DNA of 64,000 nt from Cyanobium sp. Morenito 9A2 (GTDB lineage: Bacteria; Cyanobacteriota; Cyanobacteriia; PCC-6307; Cyanobiaceae), in contig NZ_JAGQBJ010000012.1 of the NCBI RefSeq assembly GCF_024345575.1, positions 28,400 to 92,399 of the forward strand, given 5' to 3'. Under the pieces are notes generated by a model. It did not search any database. It was not told the DNA's origin and saw only the letters and a list, made by a program, of their open reading frames with translations. The stretch's first letter is position 1; every line of letters starts with the position of its first letter. The translations under genes and the position numbers were made by a program. This document shows positions 30,748-40,115 of this stretch, in pieces.

Positions 30748-31278
30748 TCAGTGCTTCTTGCGTGTTCGGTTGGGCGCTTCATCATCCTCTGATTCATTTT
30801 CGTCCTCGTTTTTGCTCTCGTCGTCGGAGAAGGCCAGGGGGGAGAAGTCTCGATCGGGCTGGTCCTCCACCGGCCAGTCCTCGTTGACGCCGCCCACCAC
30901 CAGCTCCTCGATCCGCACCAGGTCGTTGTCGAGCTGGCGCAGCACGTTGAACAGCACATCGAGGGCCAGGGCGTCGCTGGTGCCCAGGTCCACCCAGCAG
31001 CGGCCCCAGTTGTCCTGGTACTCCAGGGGGCCGAGGTTGTGCATCAGGGCCGGCAGCGCCCCTTCCGCCTCCTCGTTCTCATAGGCCATCCAGCCCAGGT
31101 CGACCCCCTCCTCATGCGCCTGCAGGCTCTCGGCGTTGAAGCCGCCCAACTTGCCGAGCACGAACCAGCTGTCAAAGACGGTGTCGAGGTAGCCGCGCTC
31201 GCCCGAACCGGGGGGGTGCTCGAAGCGCAGCCACAGCCAGCAGTTGAACGGATCGAAGGAGCGGAAGCGGACCTCCAC
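30748..31278 (-). CDS. DUF3531 family protein
   Basis: A 176-residue cyanobacterial/plastid-type protein of unknown function. The core (VRFRSFDPFNCWLW, YLDTVFDSWFVLGKLGGFN, MHNLGPLEYQDNWGRCWVDLGT) is well preserved, and the acidic/basic tail (ENESEDDEAPNRTRKKH) is lineage-specific. The GTG at 31278 was chosen since the family starts just before this core; the 16 codons upstream are Cys/Arg-rich and overlap the divergent promoter region. Confidence 0.82.
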   Translation of the reverse strand: MEVRFRSFDPFNCWLWLRFEHPPGSGERGYLDTVFDSWFVLGKLGGFNAESLQAHEEGVDLGWMAYENEEAEGALPALMHNLGPLEYQDNWGRCWVDLGTSDALALDVLFNVLRQLDNDLVRIEELVVGGVNEDWPVEDQPDRDFSPLAFSDDESKNEDENESEDDEAPNRTRKKH

Positions 31279-31349
31279 GGTGGGGCATCGGCAGCGCCCC
31301 CCCACTCCAACACGGCCGGCAGGCAAGCTGGAACCACGACGGCCTCGCC

Positions 31350-31997
31350 ATGCTCGAACTGCGTTCGCTGGGGTACCACCCGGCCACGGCGGCAGCGCCG
31401 GTGCTGGAGGGGCTGAACCTGAAGCTCCTGACCGGGCAGCCGGCGCTGGTGGCGGGCCGGAGCGGCAGCGGCAAGACCACCCTGCTGGAGCTGCTCAGCG
31501 GCCTGGCCGAGCCCAGCAGCGGCTCGATCCTCTGGAATGGCGAGACCCTCAAGGGCCGCCAGCGCCGCTGGCTCTGCGGGCTGGTCTTCCAGTTCCCGGA
31601 GCGCCATTTCCTTGGTCTCACGGTGGGTCAGGAACTGAAGCTCGGCCAGCGGCGCCTGGGCAGCGAGCGGGTGCAGGAGGTGCTGGAGCAGGTGGGGCTT
31701 GGGGCGCTCTCGTTTCAGCAGGCGCCGGAGCGGCTCAGCGGCGGCCAGCAGCGGCGGCTGGCCCTGGCGGTGCAGTTGCTGCGGGAGCCCAAGGTGCTGC
31801 TGCTCGATGAGCCCACCGCCGGCCTGGATTGGTCGGTGCGCGATGGGGTGCTGCAGTTGATCGGGCGGCTCAGCCGGGACCGGGTGCTGCTGGTGGTGAC
31901 CCACGAGCCGGAGCTGTTCCGGGGGCTGATCGAACGGGGCTGGGAGCTGCGGGACGGGGCGCTTAGACCCCTGCCGGCCCTCCGTACGATGCCCTGA
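31350..31997 (+). CDS. ABC transporter ATP-binding protein
   Basis: A stand-alone 215-residue ABC ATPase: Walker A AGRSGSGKTTLLELL, Q-loop LVFQFPERHFLG, signature RLSGGQQRRLALAV, Walker B VLLLDEPTAGLDW and the H-switch VVTHEPEL. The Q-loop form FQFPE resembles energy-coupling (CbiO/EcfA-type) and plastid ABCI ATPases. No membrane partner is adjacent. It is followed 3 bp later by the Hsp33 gene, so they form an operon. Confidence 0.87.
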   Translation: MLELRSLGYHPATAAAPVLEGLNLKLLTGQPALVAGRSGSGKTTLLELLSGLAEPSSGSILWNGETLKGRQRRWLCGLVFQFPERHFLGLTVGQELKLGQRRLGSERVQEVLEQVGLGALSFQQAPERLSGGQQRRLALAVQLLREPKVLLLDEPTAGLDWSVRDGVLQLIGRLSRDRVLLVVTHEPELFRGLIERGWELRDGALRPLPALRTMP

Positions 31998-32000
31998 GAC

Positions 32001-32948
32001 ATGGCAGGGGCGATGGCGGATCAGTTGGTGCGGGCCACCGCGGCCGGGGGCGGCATCCGCCTGGTGGCCGCCACCACCACGGTCACCAGCCGCTACGCCC
32101 GCCGCCGCCATGGGCTCTCCTTCCTGACCACCGCCCTGCTGGGTCGGGCGATGACCGCCGGCCTGCTGCTGGCCAGCTCGATGAAGGTGCGCCACGGGCG
32201 GGTGAACCTGCGCATCCAATCCGATGGTCCGCTGCGGGGGCTGATGGTGGATGCGGGCCGCGACGGCAGCGTCCGTGGCCATGTGGGCAACCCAGGCCTG
32301 GAGCTGGATCTGGTGGAGCGCGACCCGGCGGACCACGGGGACGTGCCGGTGGGTTTTGATTTCCGCAAGGCCACGGGCACCGGCTACCTCCACGTGGTGC
32401 GCGACCTCGGCAAGGGTGAACCGTTCAGCAGCACGGTGGAGCTGGTGAGCGGTGGCATCGGCGATGACGTGGCCTCCTATCTGGTGCACTCCGAGCAGAC
32501 CCCCTCGGCCCTGTTCGTGGGGGAGCAGATCGACAGCAGCGGCGTGCGCTGCGCCGGTGGCGTGCTGGTGCAGGTGTTGCCCAAGGCGGCCCAGGAGCCG
32601 GCTCTGGTGGCGCTGCTCGAAGACCGCTGTCGTGAGATTCGCGATTTCAGCAACCGCCTGGCGGCCAGCACCGGTGATCTGAAGCGTCTGCTCGAAGACA
32701 TCTTTCCCGATCTCGATCCCCAACTCCTGGAGGACGCCGAAGCCCAGCAGGCCGTGAGCTTCCACTGCCCCTGCACCCGCCGCCGCAGCGTGAGCGCCCT
32801 CAAGTTGCTGGGCCGCGACGAACTCAGCGAGATGCTCCGTGACGAGGGTCACGCTGAGCTCACCTGCCACTTCTGCAACGAGGTCTACCGGGTGGAGGAA
32901 GGCGAGCTGCGGGAGCTGATCGCCGAGCTGGAGCCGGTGGTGGGGTGA
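32001..32948 (+). CDS. hslO: Hsp33 redox-activated chaperone
   Basis: An oxidative-stress holdase that unfolds and binds client proteins when its zinc centre is oxidised. 315 residues; the four zinc cysteines are Cys256 and Cys258 ([10 protein letters not shown]) and Cys289 and Cys292 (CHFCNEVY), a complete redox switch. An ATG four codons downstream ([10 protein letters not shown]) is also a likely start. Confidence 0.94.
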   Translation: MAGAMADQLVRATAAGGGIRLVAATTTVTSRYARRRHGLSFLTTALLGRAMTAGLLLASSMKVRHGRVNLRIQSDGPLRGLMVDAGRDGSVRGHVGNPGLELDLVERDPADHGDVPVGFDFRKATGTGYLHVVRDLGKGEPFSSTVELVSGGIGDDVASYLVHSEQTPSALFVGEQIDSSGVRCAGGVLVQVLPKAAQEPALVALLEDRCREIRDFSNRLAASTGDLKRLLEDIFPDLDPQLLEDAEAQQAVSFHCPCTRRRSVSALKLLGRDELSEMLRDEGHAELTCHFCNEVYRVEEGELRELIAELEPVVG

Positions 32949-32966
32949 GGCTGTCGGCTGAAACGC

Positions 32967-33164
32967 TCAGTCGCAGTTGAACGGCCCTACAACCTCGATC
33001 CGCTCGGCCAGGGCCAGGCAGGCATCCATCTCCGCCCACAGCAGCTCCCGCCGGCTGGCCTCCACCCCGTAGGAGCGGTGGTGCAGATCCCTGCCCAGGT
33101 AGCGCAGGGCGTCGCGGATCCGGTGCCAGTCGGCGGGGCTGAGATCGAGGGGAGGGGTTGCCAT
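32967..33164 (-). CDS. Small hypothetical protein
   Basis: A 65-residue protein from the ATG at 33164 (MATPPLDLSPADWHRIRDAL). Mostly helical, with the charged segment HHRSYGVEASRRELLWAEMD and a C-terminal PFNCD. It resembles small cyanobacterial proteins of unknown role. The longer frame upstream overlaps the histone-deacetylase-like gene region and was rejected. It converges on hslO. Confidence 0.55.
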   Translation of the reverse strand: MATPPLDLSPADWHRIRDALRYLGRDLHHRSYGVEASRRELLWAEMDACLALAERIEVVGPFNCD

Positions 33165-33234
33165 CGGGTGATCATCGGCGGTGTCAGGGTTGGGCGGGAC
33201 CGTGGGGCTGGTCCCTCGGGTCGCCCCAATTGGA

Positions 33235-34182
33235 TCAGGGCTCCAGCAGGGCGCGCCCATGGGCGGCGACGGCCAGCCCCAGGCCCTCCAGCCCATAGCC
33301 CCCCTCCAGACTCGACACCAGGCGGCCTGAGCAATGGCGCGCGGCGATCGCCATGGCGATCCGGGTGAGCGTGTGGAAGTCGTCGTCATTGAGCCGCTGG
33401 TGGCCGAGCGGATCGCCGAGCCGGGCATCGAAGCCGGCGGAGATCAGCACCAGCTCCGGTTCGAAGCGCTCGGCGGCGGGCAGCAACTGCTCCTCGAGGG
33501 CCGCGAGCACCGCGGCGCCGCCGCTGCCGGGGGGCAGGGGGACGTTGATCGTGAACCCTTCGCCTTCCCCCGCGCCCCGCTCGCTGGCGGCGCCGCTGCC
33601 GGGGTAGAGGGGCGATTCGTGCACGCTGAAGACGAGCACGCTGGGGTCGCGCCAGAAGATCTCCTGGCTGCCGTTGCCGTGGTGCACATCCCAGTCAAGG
33701 ATCAGGACCCGCCGCAGCCCCTGCACCGCCTGGGCATAGCGCGCCGCCACGGCCACGTTGTTGAAGAGGCAGAAGCCCATGCCCCGGTTCGATTCGGCGT
33801 GGTGTCCCGGCGGTCGCACGGCGCAGAAAGCGTTGCGCACCGCCCCAGCCATCACGGCGTCCAGCGCCGCCAGCAGGCCCCCCGCCGCCAGCCGGGCCAC
33901 CGCTTCAGAGTGCTCGGAAACGGCCGTGTCGCCGGTGGAGAGCTGATCGAGGCCCGAGCGGATGTCCCGGCGGACGCTGGCCAGGTAGGCGCGGCTGTGG
34001 CAGCGCAGCAGGTCGTCATTCGTGGCGGGCCGCGGGGGGATGGGCAGGAAGTGCTCAAGCAGGCCACTGTGCCGCAGCTCCCCGATCACGGCCTCCAGCC
34101 GCCGGGGCGATTCCGGGTGGCCCCAGCCGGGGTCATGGAGTCGGAAGTCGGCGTGGGACACCAATCCGGAGGAGGCAACCAT
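33235..34182 (-). CDS. Histone deacetylase / acetoin utilization family protein
   Basis: A 315-residue Zn-dependent deacetylase of the arginase-deacetylase fold. It shows HPESPRRLEAV, the catalytic His pair VRPPGHHAES, the metal-binding LILDWDVHHGNG and DARLGDPLGH, and the SLEGGYGLEGLG loop. Bacterial members act on acetylated polyamines, lysines or unknown small amides. This is the last intact core gene before the decayed accessory region. Confidence 0.9.
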   Translation of the reverse strand: MVASSGLVSHADFRLHDPGWGHPESPRRLEAVIGELRHSGLLEHFLPIPPRPATNDDLLRCHSRAYLASVRRDIRSGLDQLSTGDTAVSEHSEAVARLAAGGLLAALDAVMAGAVRNAFCAVRPPGHHAESNRGMGFCLFNNVAVAARYAQAVQGLRRVLILDWDVHHGNGSQEIFWRDPSVLVFSVHESPLYPGSGAASERGAGEGEGFTINVPLPPGSGGAAVLAALEEQLLPAAERFEPELVLISAGFDARLGDPLGHQRLNDDDFHTLTRIAMAIAARHCSGRLVSSLEGGYGLEGLGLAVAAHGRALLEP

Positions 34183-34268
34183 GGGCGAGCTTCAGGCCTC
34201 TCCAGGATGATCCGGTCCCGGGCCATGGACCTCCGTGGAGCAGCCCTCCGCCCTCCGCCCTCCGCCCT

Positions 34269-34881
34269 TCAACGCCCATCCGCGTGGGCGCCTATCGCTG
34301 AGCGGTCCAGAACAGTTTCGGCCAGCTCCCCGTCTGAGCCAGGGTCCTTGCCATCGGCGGGGCGGTCCCCGCTCGGCGGCGCCGGCCTCCAGCCGCAGCT
34401 GCTGGAAGCCCACCAGCCTCCGTCGGGGGTTCTCCAGCACCTGGTCGGGGACGCCTGCGGGAAGCTGCGCGACCTCCTCGGCCAGCAACGCCCGGTGATA
34501 CGCCCGCTCAGCTCCAGCCGCAGCGGCGCGATCGCGCCAGTCTTGCGGTCGAGGGTCACCTCCCGTTCGCCATGCACAACGATCGCGTCGGAGCGCCCGA
34601 AGCCCAACGGCACGGCGGCGGCATGGCCGGCAGACCCAGGCACCGGTCGCTGTGCCAGAGGTCGCGGCTGAACCGCTGGGCGCGGGGATCGAACTCGGGC
34701 AGAGGCCTGTGGTCGGTGGGCACGCTGATGGGCAGCCGCTGCGAGGGCGCCATGTGCCCGAACAGCCCCACGATCGCCGGCACCGCCGGGATCCGCGCCT
34801 TCTGATCGGCGACCAGACCACAGCGATGGCGTCGCGGTTGAAGGGTTTGGCCCCGTCCTTCCTGTCGAGGCCGACCGCCAT
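34269..34881 (-). pseudogene. Frameshifted remnant of an unrecognised gene
   Basis: No single frame is protein-like, but joining pieces of all three minus-strand frames gives a continuous protein-like reading. In order they are MAVGLDRKDGAKPFNRDAIA, then IPAVPAIVGLFGHMAPSQRL through PLPEFDPRAQRFSRDLWHSD, then VPLGFGRSDAIVVHGEREVT, then LLAEEVAQLPAGVPDQVLEN. At least three frameshifts are needed. The family was not recognised. Just downstream (34230-34265) are short CCCTCCG tandem repeats. Confidence 0.5.
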
Positions 34882-35909
34882 GGGTGCTGTGGTGGTTCTG
34901 AACCGTCGTCGCAGCGGATGGCCGTGGCGGGATCAGGGGCTGGTGCCAGCCCTGCGGCGCGTGGACCTTGCCAAGGGTCACCGAAGTCGGCCGGGTAGCG
35001 GAGGAGCCGCGATCGCCCAGGATGGGACCCATCGCCAGCCGCTCTGGCGCTCACGTTTCAACATGACCGCCTTGGTGGTCGCCTCCAGGGCCAGGGCGCA
35101 GCCAGCAGCCTCTTGAAGGGCTTAGCCCGGTCGAGGCCCACCCTCTCAGTCCAGGCCCATCGCGCGGGTCGAGGCTGACACCGGGGAGCGCGAGGACCAG
35201 GCAGCCCCGGCGAGGCTTGAGAATCTCCGTGAGCAGCAGCGGGTTCTGGCCGCACCGCTGGCTGTTGATGCTGTTGGAGGCCGTCCTCACCGCCCTCGCC
35301 CCGACCTTGTGGCAGTCACGGAACCAGGGCAGGTCGCGTTCATGCGGCCCGCGCGCGGGGTCACTCCCGTCAGCGCGAAAACCGGCGCTGTCGATCGCAT
35401 TGAGGGCGCAGAGCTTGACGCAGGCGATCGCGTGGCGCTGCTTGCCGCGGCCCAGGGCCACCACCAGGGCGGCCCCGTGGAGGGGAACGGCGCTCTCGCT
35501 CTCCCGGGCCCGAGCCCCTACCGGGGAGGGAGGCGCAGGTTGACGTCCCCCCCCCGCCGCAGAGGTTGGCCCCCCACCTGCGGACCACGCGGCCCATCGA
35601 GAACGGGCGGGCCGCCGATCCCCAGGCGCGGCACCATCCAGGCGGGCCAGCACCGGTGGCGCCACCGAGCAGGGAGAGCGGTTCTTCCCGCGATTGTTGC
35701 TCCAGGGGTAGTGGGCGGCCGCTTCCTCAGACGACGGGAGGCCTGTGGTGACGGTGGTGCTCCCCCGTCGCCGTAGAGACCTGGTGCTGGGTGGAGCGTG
35801 GCGAGCGACGGCTGGGATCAATGCTGCCGTCCGCGGAAGGGAGCTGGCTGGTGGGGGTACCCAAGCGGGGCCGGTCAACGCCGAGGGCGACGGAGCGGTC
35901 CACGGCACA
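34882..35909. other. Decayed, probably non-coding stretch
   Basis: About 1 kb with no convincing intact gene. On the minus strand, short protein-like pieces in different frames can be read (RGCLVLALPGVSLDPRDGPG, then VGLDRAKPFKRLLAA in another frame near 35060-35150, and FRDCHKVGARAVRTASNSIN upstream). This suggests the remnant of a further gene. The long minus-strand frame across it (to 36178) is Arg/Pro/Ser-rich and lacks family features. Confidence 0.4.
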
Positions 35910-36188
35910 ATGCAGGCCACGCGCTCCAGATCTGTGCTCCGTCCCATCGCTCCCCTGGCCATGCTCCTGGGCTCCGGTTCAGTCGTTCTGATGGCATCGG
36001 CCGTCAGGGCGGGAGCGCCGCCAGCGGCTAACGGTGCCGCTCCGGCGGTGTTCGCCACACAGGCAGCGGCGGAGGCTGCCGCTCCGCGCTTCGGCTGCAA
36101 GGGAGCCCATCGCATGGGCGACACATGGATGCCCTGCGCGAGCCATGGGGAGACCAGGGGGGGAGCCCACCCGGGCATGAACCATTGA
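35910..36188 (+). CDS. Small exported protein with DUF3721-type motif
   Basis: 92 residues from the ATG at 35910: a basic start and hydrophobic signal sequence (LRPIAPLAMLLGSGSVVLMA, cut near VRAGAPP), then the C-terminal module FGCKGAHRMGDTWMPCASH. That GC-G-H-MG-WMPC-H pattern fits the short DUF3721 family seen in marine picocyanobacteria; its two Cys and two His suggest metal binding or a disulfide in the periplasm. The stop overlaps a possible start of the next gene, which ends with the same motif. Confidence 0.6.
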   Translation: MQATRSRSVLRPIAPLAMLLGSGSVVLMASAVRAGAPPAANGAAPAVFATQAAAEAAAPRFGCKGAHRMGDTWMPCASHGETRGGAHPGMNH

Positions 36189-36631
36189 GCCTCGGTGGTG
36201 GCGAGTGCGGGAGCAAGCCGAAGCTGGTGGCGATCGGCATCGCTCCCCTAGGGGTGATCTCGATCGGGATCGTGCCCATGGGGGTGGTGAGCATCGGTGT
36301 GGTGCCGATGGGCGTGGTCAGCCTTGGCCTCGTGGGCATGGGGGTGATCAACGCCACCGTGGTGGGGATGGGTGTGCTGATCACCGGGGTGAATGTGATG
36401 GGGGTGTGGTGGGCTGGCCTCGACGGCATGGGCCCCTTCCGGCTGGGAGGTGGGCCTGCCCAGGTGCATCACCACCACGGCGGGCTCGCTCCTGGGGGTG
36501 GGAAGGCCCCCGGGGCGAACCTTTTCGCCTATCCCAGCCGTGGGGAAGCGCTGCGGAAGGCCAGGGAACTGGGCTGCCCTGGGGTGCACCCCATGGGCGC
36601 GCTGTGGATGCCCTGTGAGCGCCATCCCTGA
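36185..36631 (+). CDS. Decapeptide-repeat protein with DUF3721-type tail
   Basis: About 148 residues from a TTG that overlaps the previous stop; the true start is uncertain (ATG at 36125 and GTG near 36233 are in frame). Residues 21-85 consist of a 10-residue repeat of the form PMGVVSIGVV (six copies, the later ones degenerate). A His-rich linker follows (HHHHGG) and then the tail LGCPGVHPMGALWMPCERH. The repeat is hydrophobic and period-10, so it could form membrane hairpins or a solenoid. Sharing the tail with the previous gene suggests the two work together. Function unknown. Confidence 0.55.
   Translation: MSLGGGECGSKPKLVAIGIAPLGVISIGIVPMGVVSIGVVPMGVVSLGLVGMGVINATVVGMGVLITGVNVMGVWWAGLDGMGPFRLGGGPAQVHHHHGGLAPGGGKAPGANLFAYPSRGEALRKARELGCPGVHPMGALWMPCERHP
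36245..36424 (+). repeat. 30-bp coding repeat (decapeptide repeat)
   Basis: Six consecutive 30-bp units encode PLGVISIGIV, PMGVVSIGVV, PMGVVSLGLV, GMGVINATVV, GMGVLITGVN and VMGVWWAGLD. The first three are close copies; the rest diverge while keeping MGV at the same place. Confidence 0.8.
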
Positions 36632-37470
36632 GCTGGACGGGTTCGAGCAGAAGGCGGCGCGGATGGTCGGCGCAACGCAACTGACAGACGTGCGGAGGTC
36701 CTCTTCCAGCAGCACAGGACCGTGGGCGGGCTCATCCCTGAATCTCCCCCCCCAGTGGGGTGATCGCCTCCGCTGAGCGGAGCCGGATCGCCCGGCAGCG
36801 GAATCGCTTCTCCCGGCTGGAGGAGGCCTCGGCCCAGCAGCTTGGACGGTTGGTGGATCGGGGGGATTCGCTGGGGTTGTCGACGGCGCCCTCGAATGTC
36901 ACCAAGGACAGACCCGTGACGCCTGGTCCGGGCCCCGCGAGCGAGCGGGGCCGGCGGTACCAGGGCGCTCAGGTTCAGGCCCAGCCGCTGGTTCCAGGTC
37001 ATGAACCAAGCTGCGATCCATCCTCCGGGTGGGTTCGGTCCTGGACGCGGCTGGCGACTCCACCGCCCCGCAGCCATGCCTGGACCGGCGTGCGGCGATC
37101 GCCCATGGGCCCTACCCGTGCCGCCCTCGTCATCAAGGGACTCCAGGGCCTGCGCCAGGCCGCGCACGCTCTCGAAGCGGGCGCTGATGCTTGTGCTCTC
37201 CCGGCCGATGATCAGCACCCCTGGCCGAAGCCACGACCGTCCCCGCGCTTGACGCGCCACAGCCTGAGATCCTCCTCCGGGCTGTTGCCTCGGCGGTCGT
37301 CTAGCAACGGCACCTGTTGCTCGGGAAGCCGGTCGCTGTTGGCGATCCCCAGGCGCTCGTCCTGGCTGCACCGACCCATGCCCTCTGTCGACCCCTCTGG
37401 CTGGGGAGGGGATTGGGGGGGCTGTGATGATTCAGCGCGGCCGGTCCTCCATGGATGAAGACGCGTCACC
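36632..37470 (-). pseudogene. Probable decayed gene of unknown family
   Basis: Two minus-strand frames give protein-like pieces that join across a frameshift near 37210: LPEQQVPLLDDRRGNSPEED and LRLWRVKRGDGRGFGQG in one, then VLIIGRESTSISARFESVRG and LAQALESLDD in the other. Further on, LGRGLLQPGEAIPLPG is also protein-like. The rest is Arg/Pro-rich. No family recognised; no intact gene seen in this 840-bp stretch. Confidence 0.4.
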
Positions 37471-37940
37471 TTCCCCCCGGTTTCAGGAAAGATGTCGCCC
37501 CTCTTATCTGTGCACCCGGGTGCTTAAGGACATGACCAATGCGTCGTTACAGCGAGGCCGTCAGGGCTGATGTCAGGAAGCGGATGAGCCCGCCGCACCG
37601 GCAGAGCGTGGCTCGGATCTCAGAAGCGCTGGGCATTCACGCGATCACCCTCTACAAATGGAGAAAGACCTGGCGGTTGCAGGGAGAGGTGGTGCCGGCA
37701 TCCCAGAAGGAACAAGAGGGCTGGAGCGCTGCCGACAAGTTCACGGTGGTGCTGGAGAGCGCTGGCCTCAACGCCACTGAGCTCAGCGCCTCCTGCCGGG
37801 AGCGGGGGCTCTCCCCTGAGCAGATGAGCCGCTGGCGGCAGGCAGCCACCGATGCGAACGCCAAGCCGGTGCTGACGATGGCCGAACAGAAGGAGCTCGA
37901 GAAGCTCCGCGCCCAGGACCAGTGCGAGATCAAAGCCCTC

Positions 37941-37967
37941 TAGCCGAAGTTTTCTCCGAAGGAGGGA
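37941..37967 (+). repeat. Dispersed palindromic repeat, copy 1
   Basis: TAGCCGAAGTTTT then CTCCGAAGGAG then GGA. It interrupts orfA of the first IS with a stop codon. The second half is a small perfect hairpin (CTCC-GAA-GGAG). Confidence 0.7.
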
Positions 37968-38040
37968 AAGGAGCTGCAGCGCACGGAGAAGGCCATGGCG
38001 GAGATAGCGGCCTTGCTGGTGCTGCGAAAAAAGTGGGAGG

Positions 38041-38068
38041 CCTACTCCTTCGGAGAAGCCTGCGGCTC
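38041..38068 (-). repeat. Dispersed palindromic repeat, copy 2
   Basis: Read on the minus strand it is AGCCGCAGGCTTCT then CCGAAGGAGTAGG, with the same hairpin as copy 1. It adds eight codons (SFGEACGS) in frame to the end of the first IS orfA. Confidence 0.7.
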
Positions 38069-38862
38069 CTGTTCGGAGGACAAGGAAGGCTGACCAGCGC
38101 TCTGCACCGGCGGAAGGTGATCGAGCTGATCGACGAAGCGAAGGCCGCTGGCGCAAGGCTGGTTAGTGCCTGCGGGGAACTTGGCATGTCTTTGTGAACC
38201 TTCAAACGCAGGCGGAAAGCCCTTGGTGGTGATGGGGACGGCGTGGATCGCCGTAAAAGCAGTTCCCGCGTGGTGGGTCACCGGCTGAACGAGGAAGAGC
38301 GCCAGAGGATCTTGCTGACCTGTAACCAGCACGAGTACGCCTCGATGCCTCCGGGCCAGATCGTGTCTGTCCTGGCTGATGAGGGGCTCTACATAGGCTC
38401 CGAATCAATCGATCATCGGGTTCTGCACCAGGCAGGGCAGTGCCACCGCCGCGGGCGCGCCCGACTGCCGCAGGATCCACGCACCGTGCCACGCCTCAGA
38501 GCTGTTGGGCCAAACCGTGTTTAGAGCTGGGACATCAGCTTCCTGCCGACCACGGTGGGGGGTGTGGCTGTACCTCTACCTAGTGGTCGACGTTTGGAGC
38601 CGCAAAGTGCTGGCTTGGGATCTGGCTGAGGTGGAATCGGCTGAGATCGCGGCGGATTTGGTGCAGCGCGCCTGCATCAGGGAGCGTTACCGCCGTCCCA
38701 GCGGCTTTGGCAGCAAACAGTGCCTCCTGGCGCCACTGATCCTCCATGCCGATAACGGCAACGCAATGCGCGGGGCCACGCTGGAATCACGGCTGGAAGT
38801 GAGGTTGCCCCGGTTTCGTGGACAGGTCGATAGGAGTCACGCCATGACCCTCAGACTGTCCA

Positions 38863-40115
38863 TTGATGACCAACCCAACCAAGACCAGACGCCGGTTCAC
38901 GCCTCTGCAGAAGCAGGAGGCCATGGAGCTCTGCCTCAGTGAGGGGATCAGCTGTACGGCTGTGGCCCAGCGACTTGGCATTCCCATCAGCAGCCTGGCC
39001 AAGTGGGTCAGACAGGCCCGCATTGATCGGGGTGATTTCGGACCCAGCGACCAGGGCCAGCTGACCACCGATGAACGTGGCGAACTGACGCGGCTGCGCC
39101 AGGAGAACCGTGAGCTCCGGAGGGAGAAGGACTTTTTTCAGGCTGGCGGCAGCACACTTTGCAAAGGAGCAGCTGCCGCCGAGAGGTTTCGCCTGATCGA
39201 GGCGCTGTGTGAGCGCTTCTCCATTGCCTGGCTCTGCGGCCAGCTGGGTGTTGCCCGCAGCGGCTTCTATGCCTGGCGTCAACGCCAGCAGAATCCCGGC
39301 CCAAGGGCCCAGGAGAACGCTGCCATCACCACTGAGGTGGCAACGGTGTTCGAGCAGCACCGCGGCTTCTACGGCGCCCCTCGGATCCATCAGGAGCTGA
39401 GGGCCACCGGTCGCTTGGTGGGCCCGCACCGCGTCGCCAGGCTCATGCGTCGGGCGGCGCTCAAAGACAAGCCCAGGCGCAGTTTCATGCCATGCCGCAA
39501 CAGTGGCAACAAGGCCGCTGGAGTGGCTGAGAACCTCCTGCAGCAGGAGTTCACGCCCCCAGAGCCGTAACCGCAGGCTTCTCGCGCAGCGAGTGGCGCT
39601 GTTGGGCAGGTGACATCACCTACATCCGCACCAGCAGCGGTTGGCGTTATCTCGCGGTTTGGATCGATCTGTACAGCCGCCGCGTGGTCGGCTGGGCCAT
39701 GGCCGCCACCATGGAGGCCACCTTGGTGCTGGAGGCTCTGAACCGGGCCCTGGGCCATCGCCCGATCGAACCCGATCAACTCCTGATCCGCACCGATCAG
39801 GGCACCCAGTACCGGGCTACGGCCTACCGGCAGCTGCTGAAGAGCCGCCAGATCAGCTGCAGCATGTCGGCCAAGGGTTGCTGCTGGGACAACGCTGTGG
39901 TGGAAAGCTTTTACTCCACCTTCAAAGACGAGCTCGACCTGGATGAGGACACTGAGGTCCTGCACACGCCCGAGCAGCTGCAGCGTGATCTGGCCATCTG
40001 GATCGACGGTGACTGCAACCGTGAGCGACGTCACTCAGCGATCGGCTACCTCAGCCCGATCGACTACGAGCAGCAGTTCATAACTACCCGTAAACTCACC
40101 CCCGCGAGGCCCTGA
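38863..40115 (+). pseudogene. IS3-type transposase (orfAB), interrupted by a palindromic insert
   Basis: The first frame (38863-39570) reads from the orfA part (RFTPLQKQEAMELCLSEGIS) through a TTTTTT run at about 39131-39136 into the orfB part (VARSGFYAWRQRQQ). There it meets a TAA from a 29-bp insert at 39568-39596. The remainder (39597-40115) contains WAGDITYI, LIRTDQGTQY and WDNAVVESFYSTFK, the DDE triad. Removing the 29 bp rejoins both parts in frame as TPPEPRCWAGD. The T-run is the usual site of programmed frameshifting in this family; here the zero frame already fuses A and B. Confidence 0.78.
39568..39596 (+). repeat. Dispersed palindromic repeat, copy 3
   Basis: TAACCGCAGGCTT then CTCGCGCAGCGAG then TGG. 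The hairpin arms are CTCG and CGAG, changed on both sides compared with the other copies. It stops the transposase of the second IS. Confidence 0.7.

Larger units (their letters stand above)
37539..38085 (+). pseudogene. IS3-type transposase orfA, interrupted
   Basis: The N-terminal helix-turn-helix part (MRRYSEAVRADVRKRMSPPH, HAITLYKWRKTWRLQGE) is normal to codon 134, where a TAG brought by a 27-bp palindromic insert (37941-37967) stops it. Removing the 27 bp gives CTC-AAG-GAG and continues as LKELQRTEKAMAEIAALLVL, the expected family sequence. A second, 24-bp in-frame insert lies at 38044-38067. Confidence 0.7.
37500..38799 (+). mobile_element. IS3-family element, broken and truncated
   Basis: Remnant of an IS with an orfA (37539-38085) and pieces of an orfB (38202-38799) in several frames. 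The left inverted repeat was not located; the right end is missing because a second IS begins at 38800 inside orfB. The catalytic domain can be traced by SWDISFLPTT, VDVWSRKVLAWD and ILHADNGNAMRGATLES, which stops before the Glu of the DDE triad. Two copies of the dispersed palindrome also lie inside it. Confidence 0.75.

Noticed and set aside
31044..32870. A 608-codon minus-strand frame
   Set aside because: It runs antisense to hslO and the ABC ATPase gene, both with complete motifs.
33334..34671. A 445-codon plus-strand frame
   Set aside because: It covers the histone-deacetylase-like gene antisense and then a decayed region; no family features.
35051..36178. A 375-codon minus-strand frame
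   Set aside because: Pro/Ser/Arg-rich, crosses the exported DUF3721-type gene antisense, and contains only short protein-like pieces in its last third.
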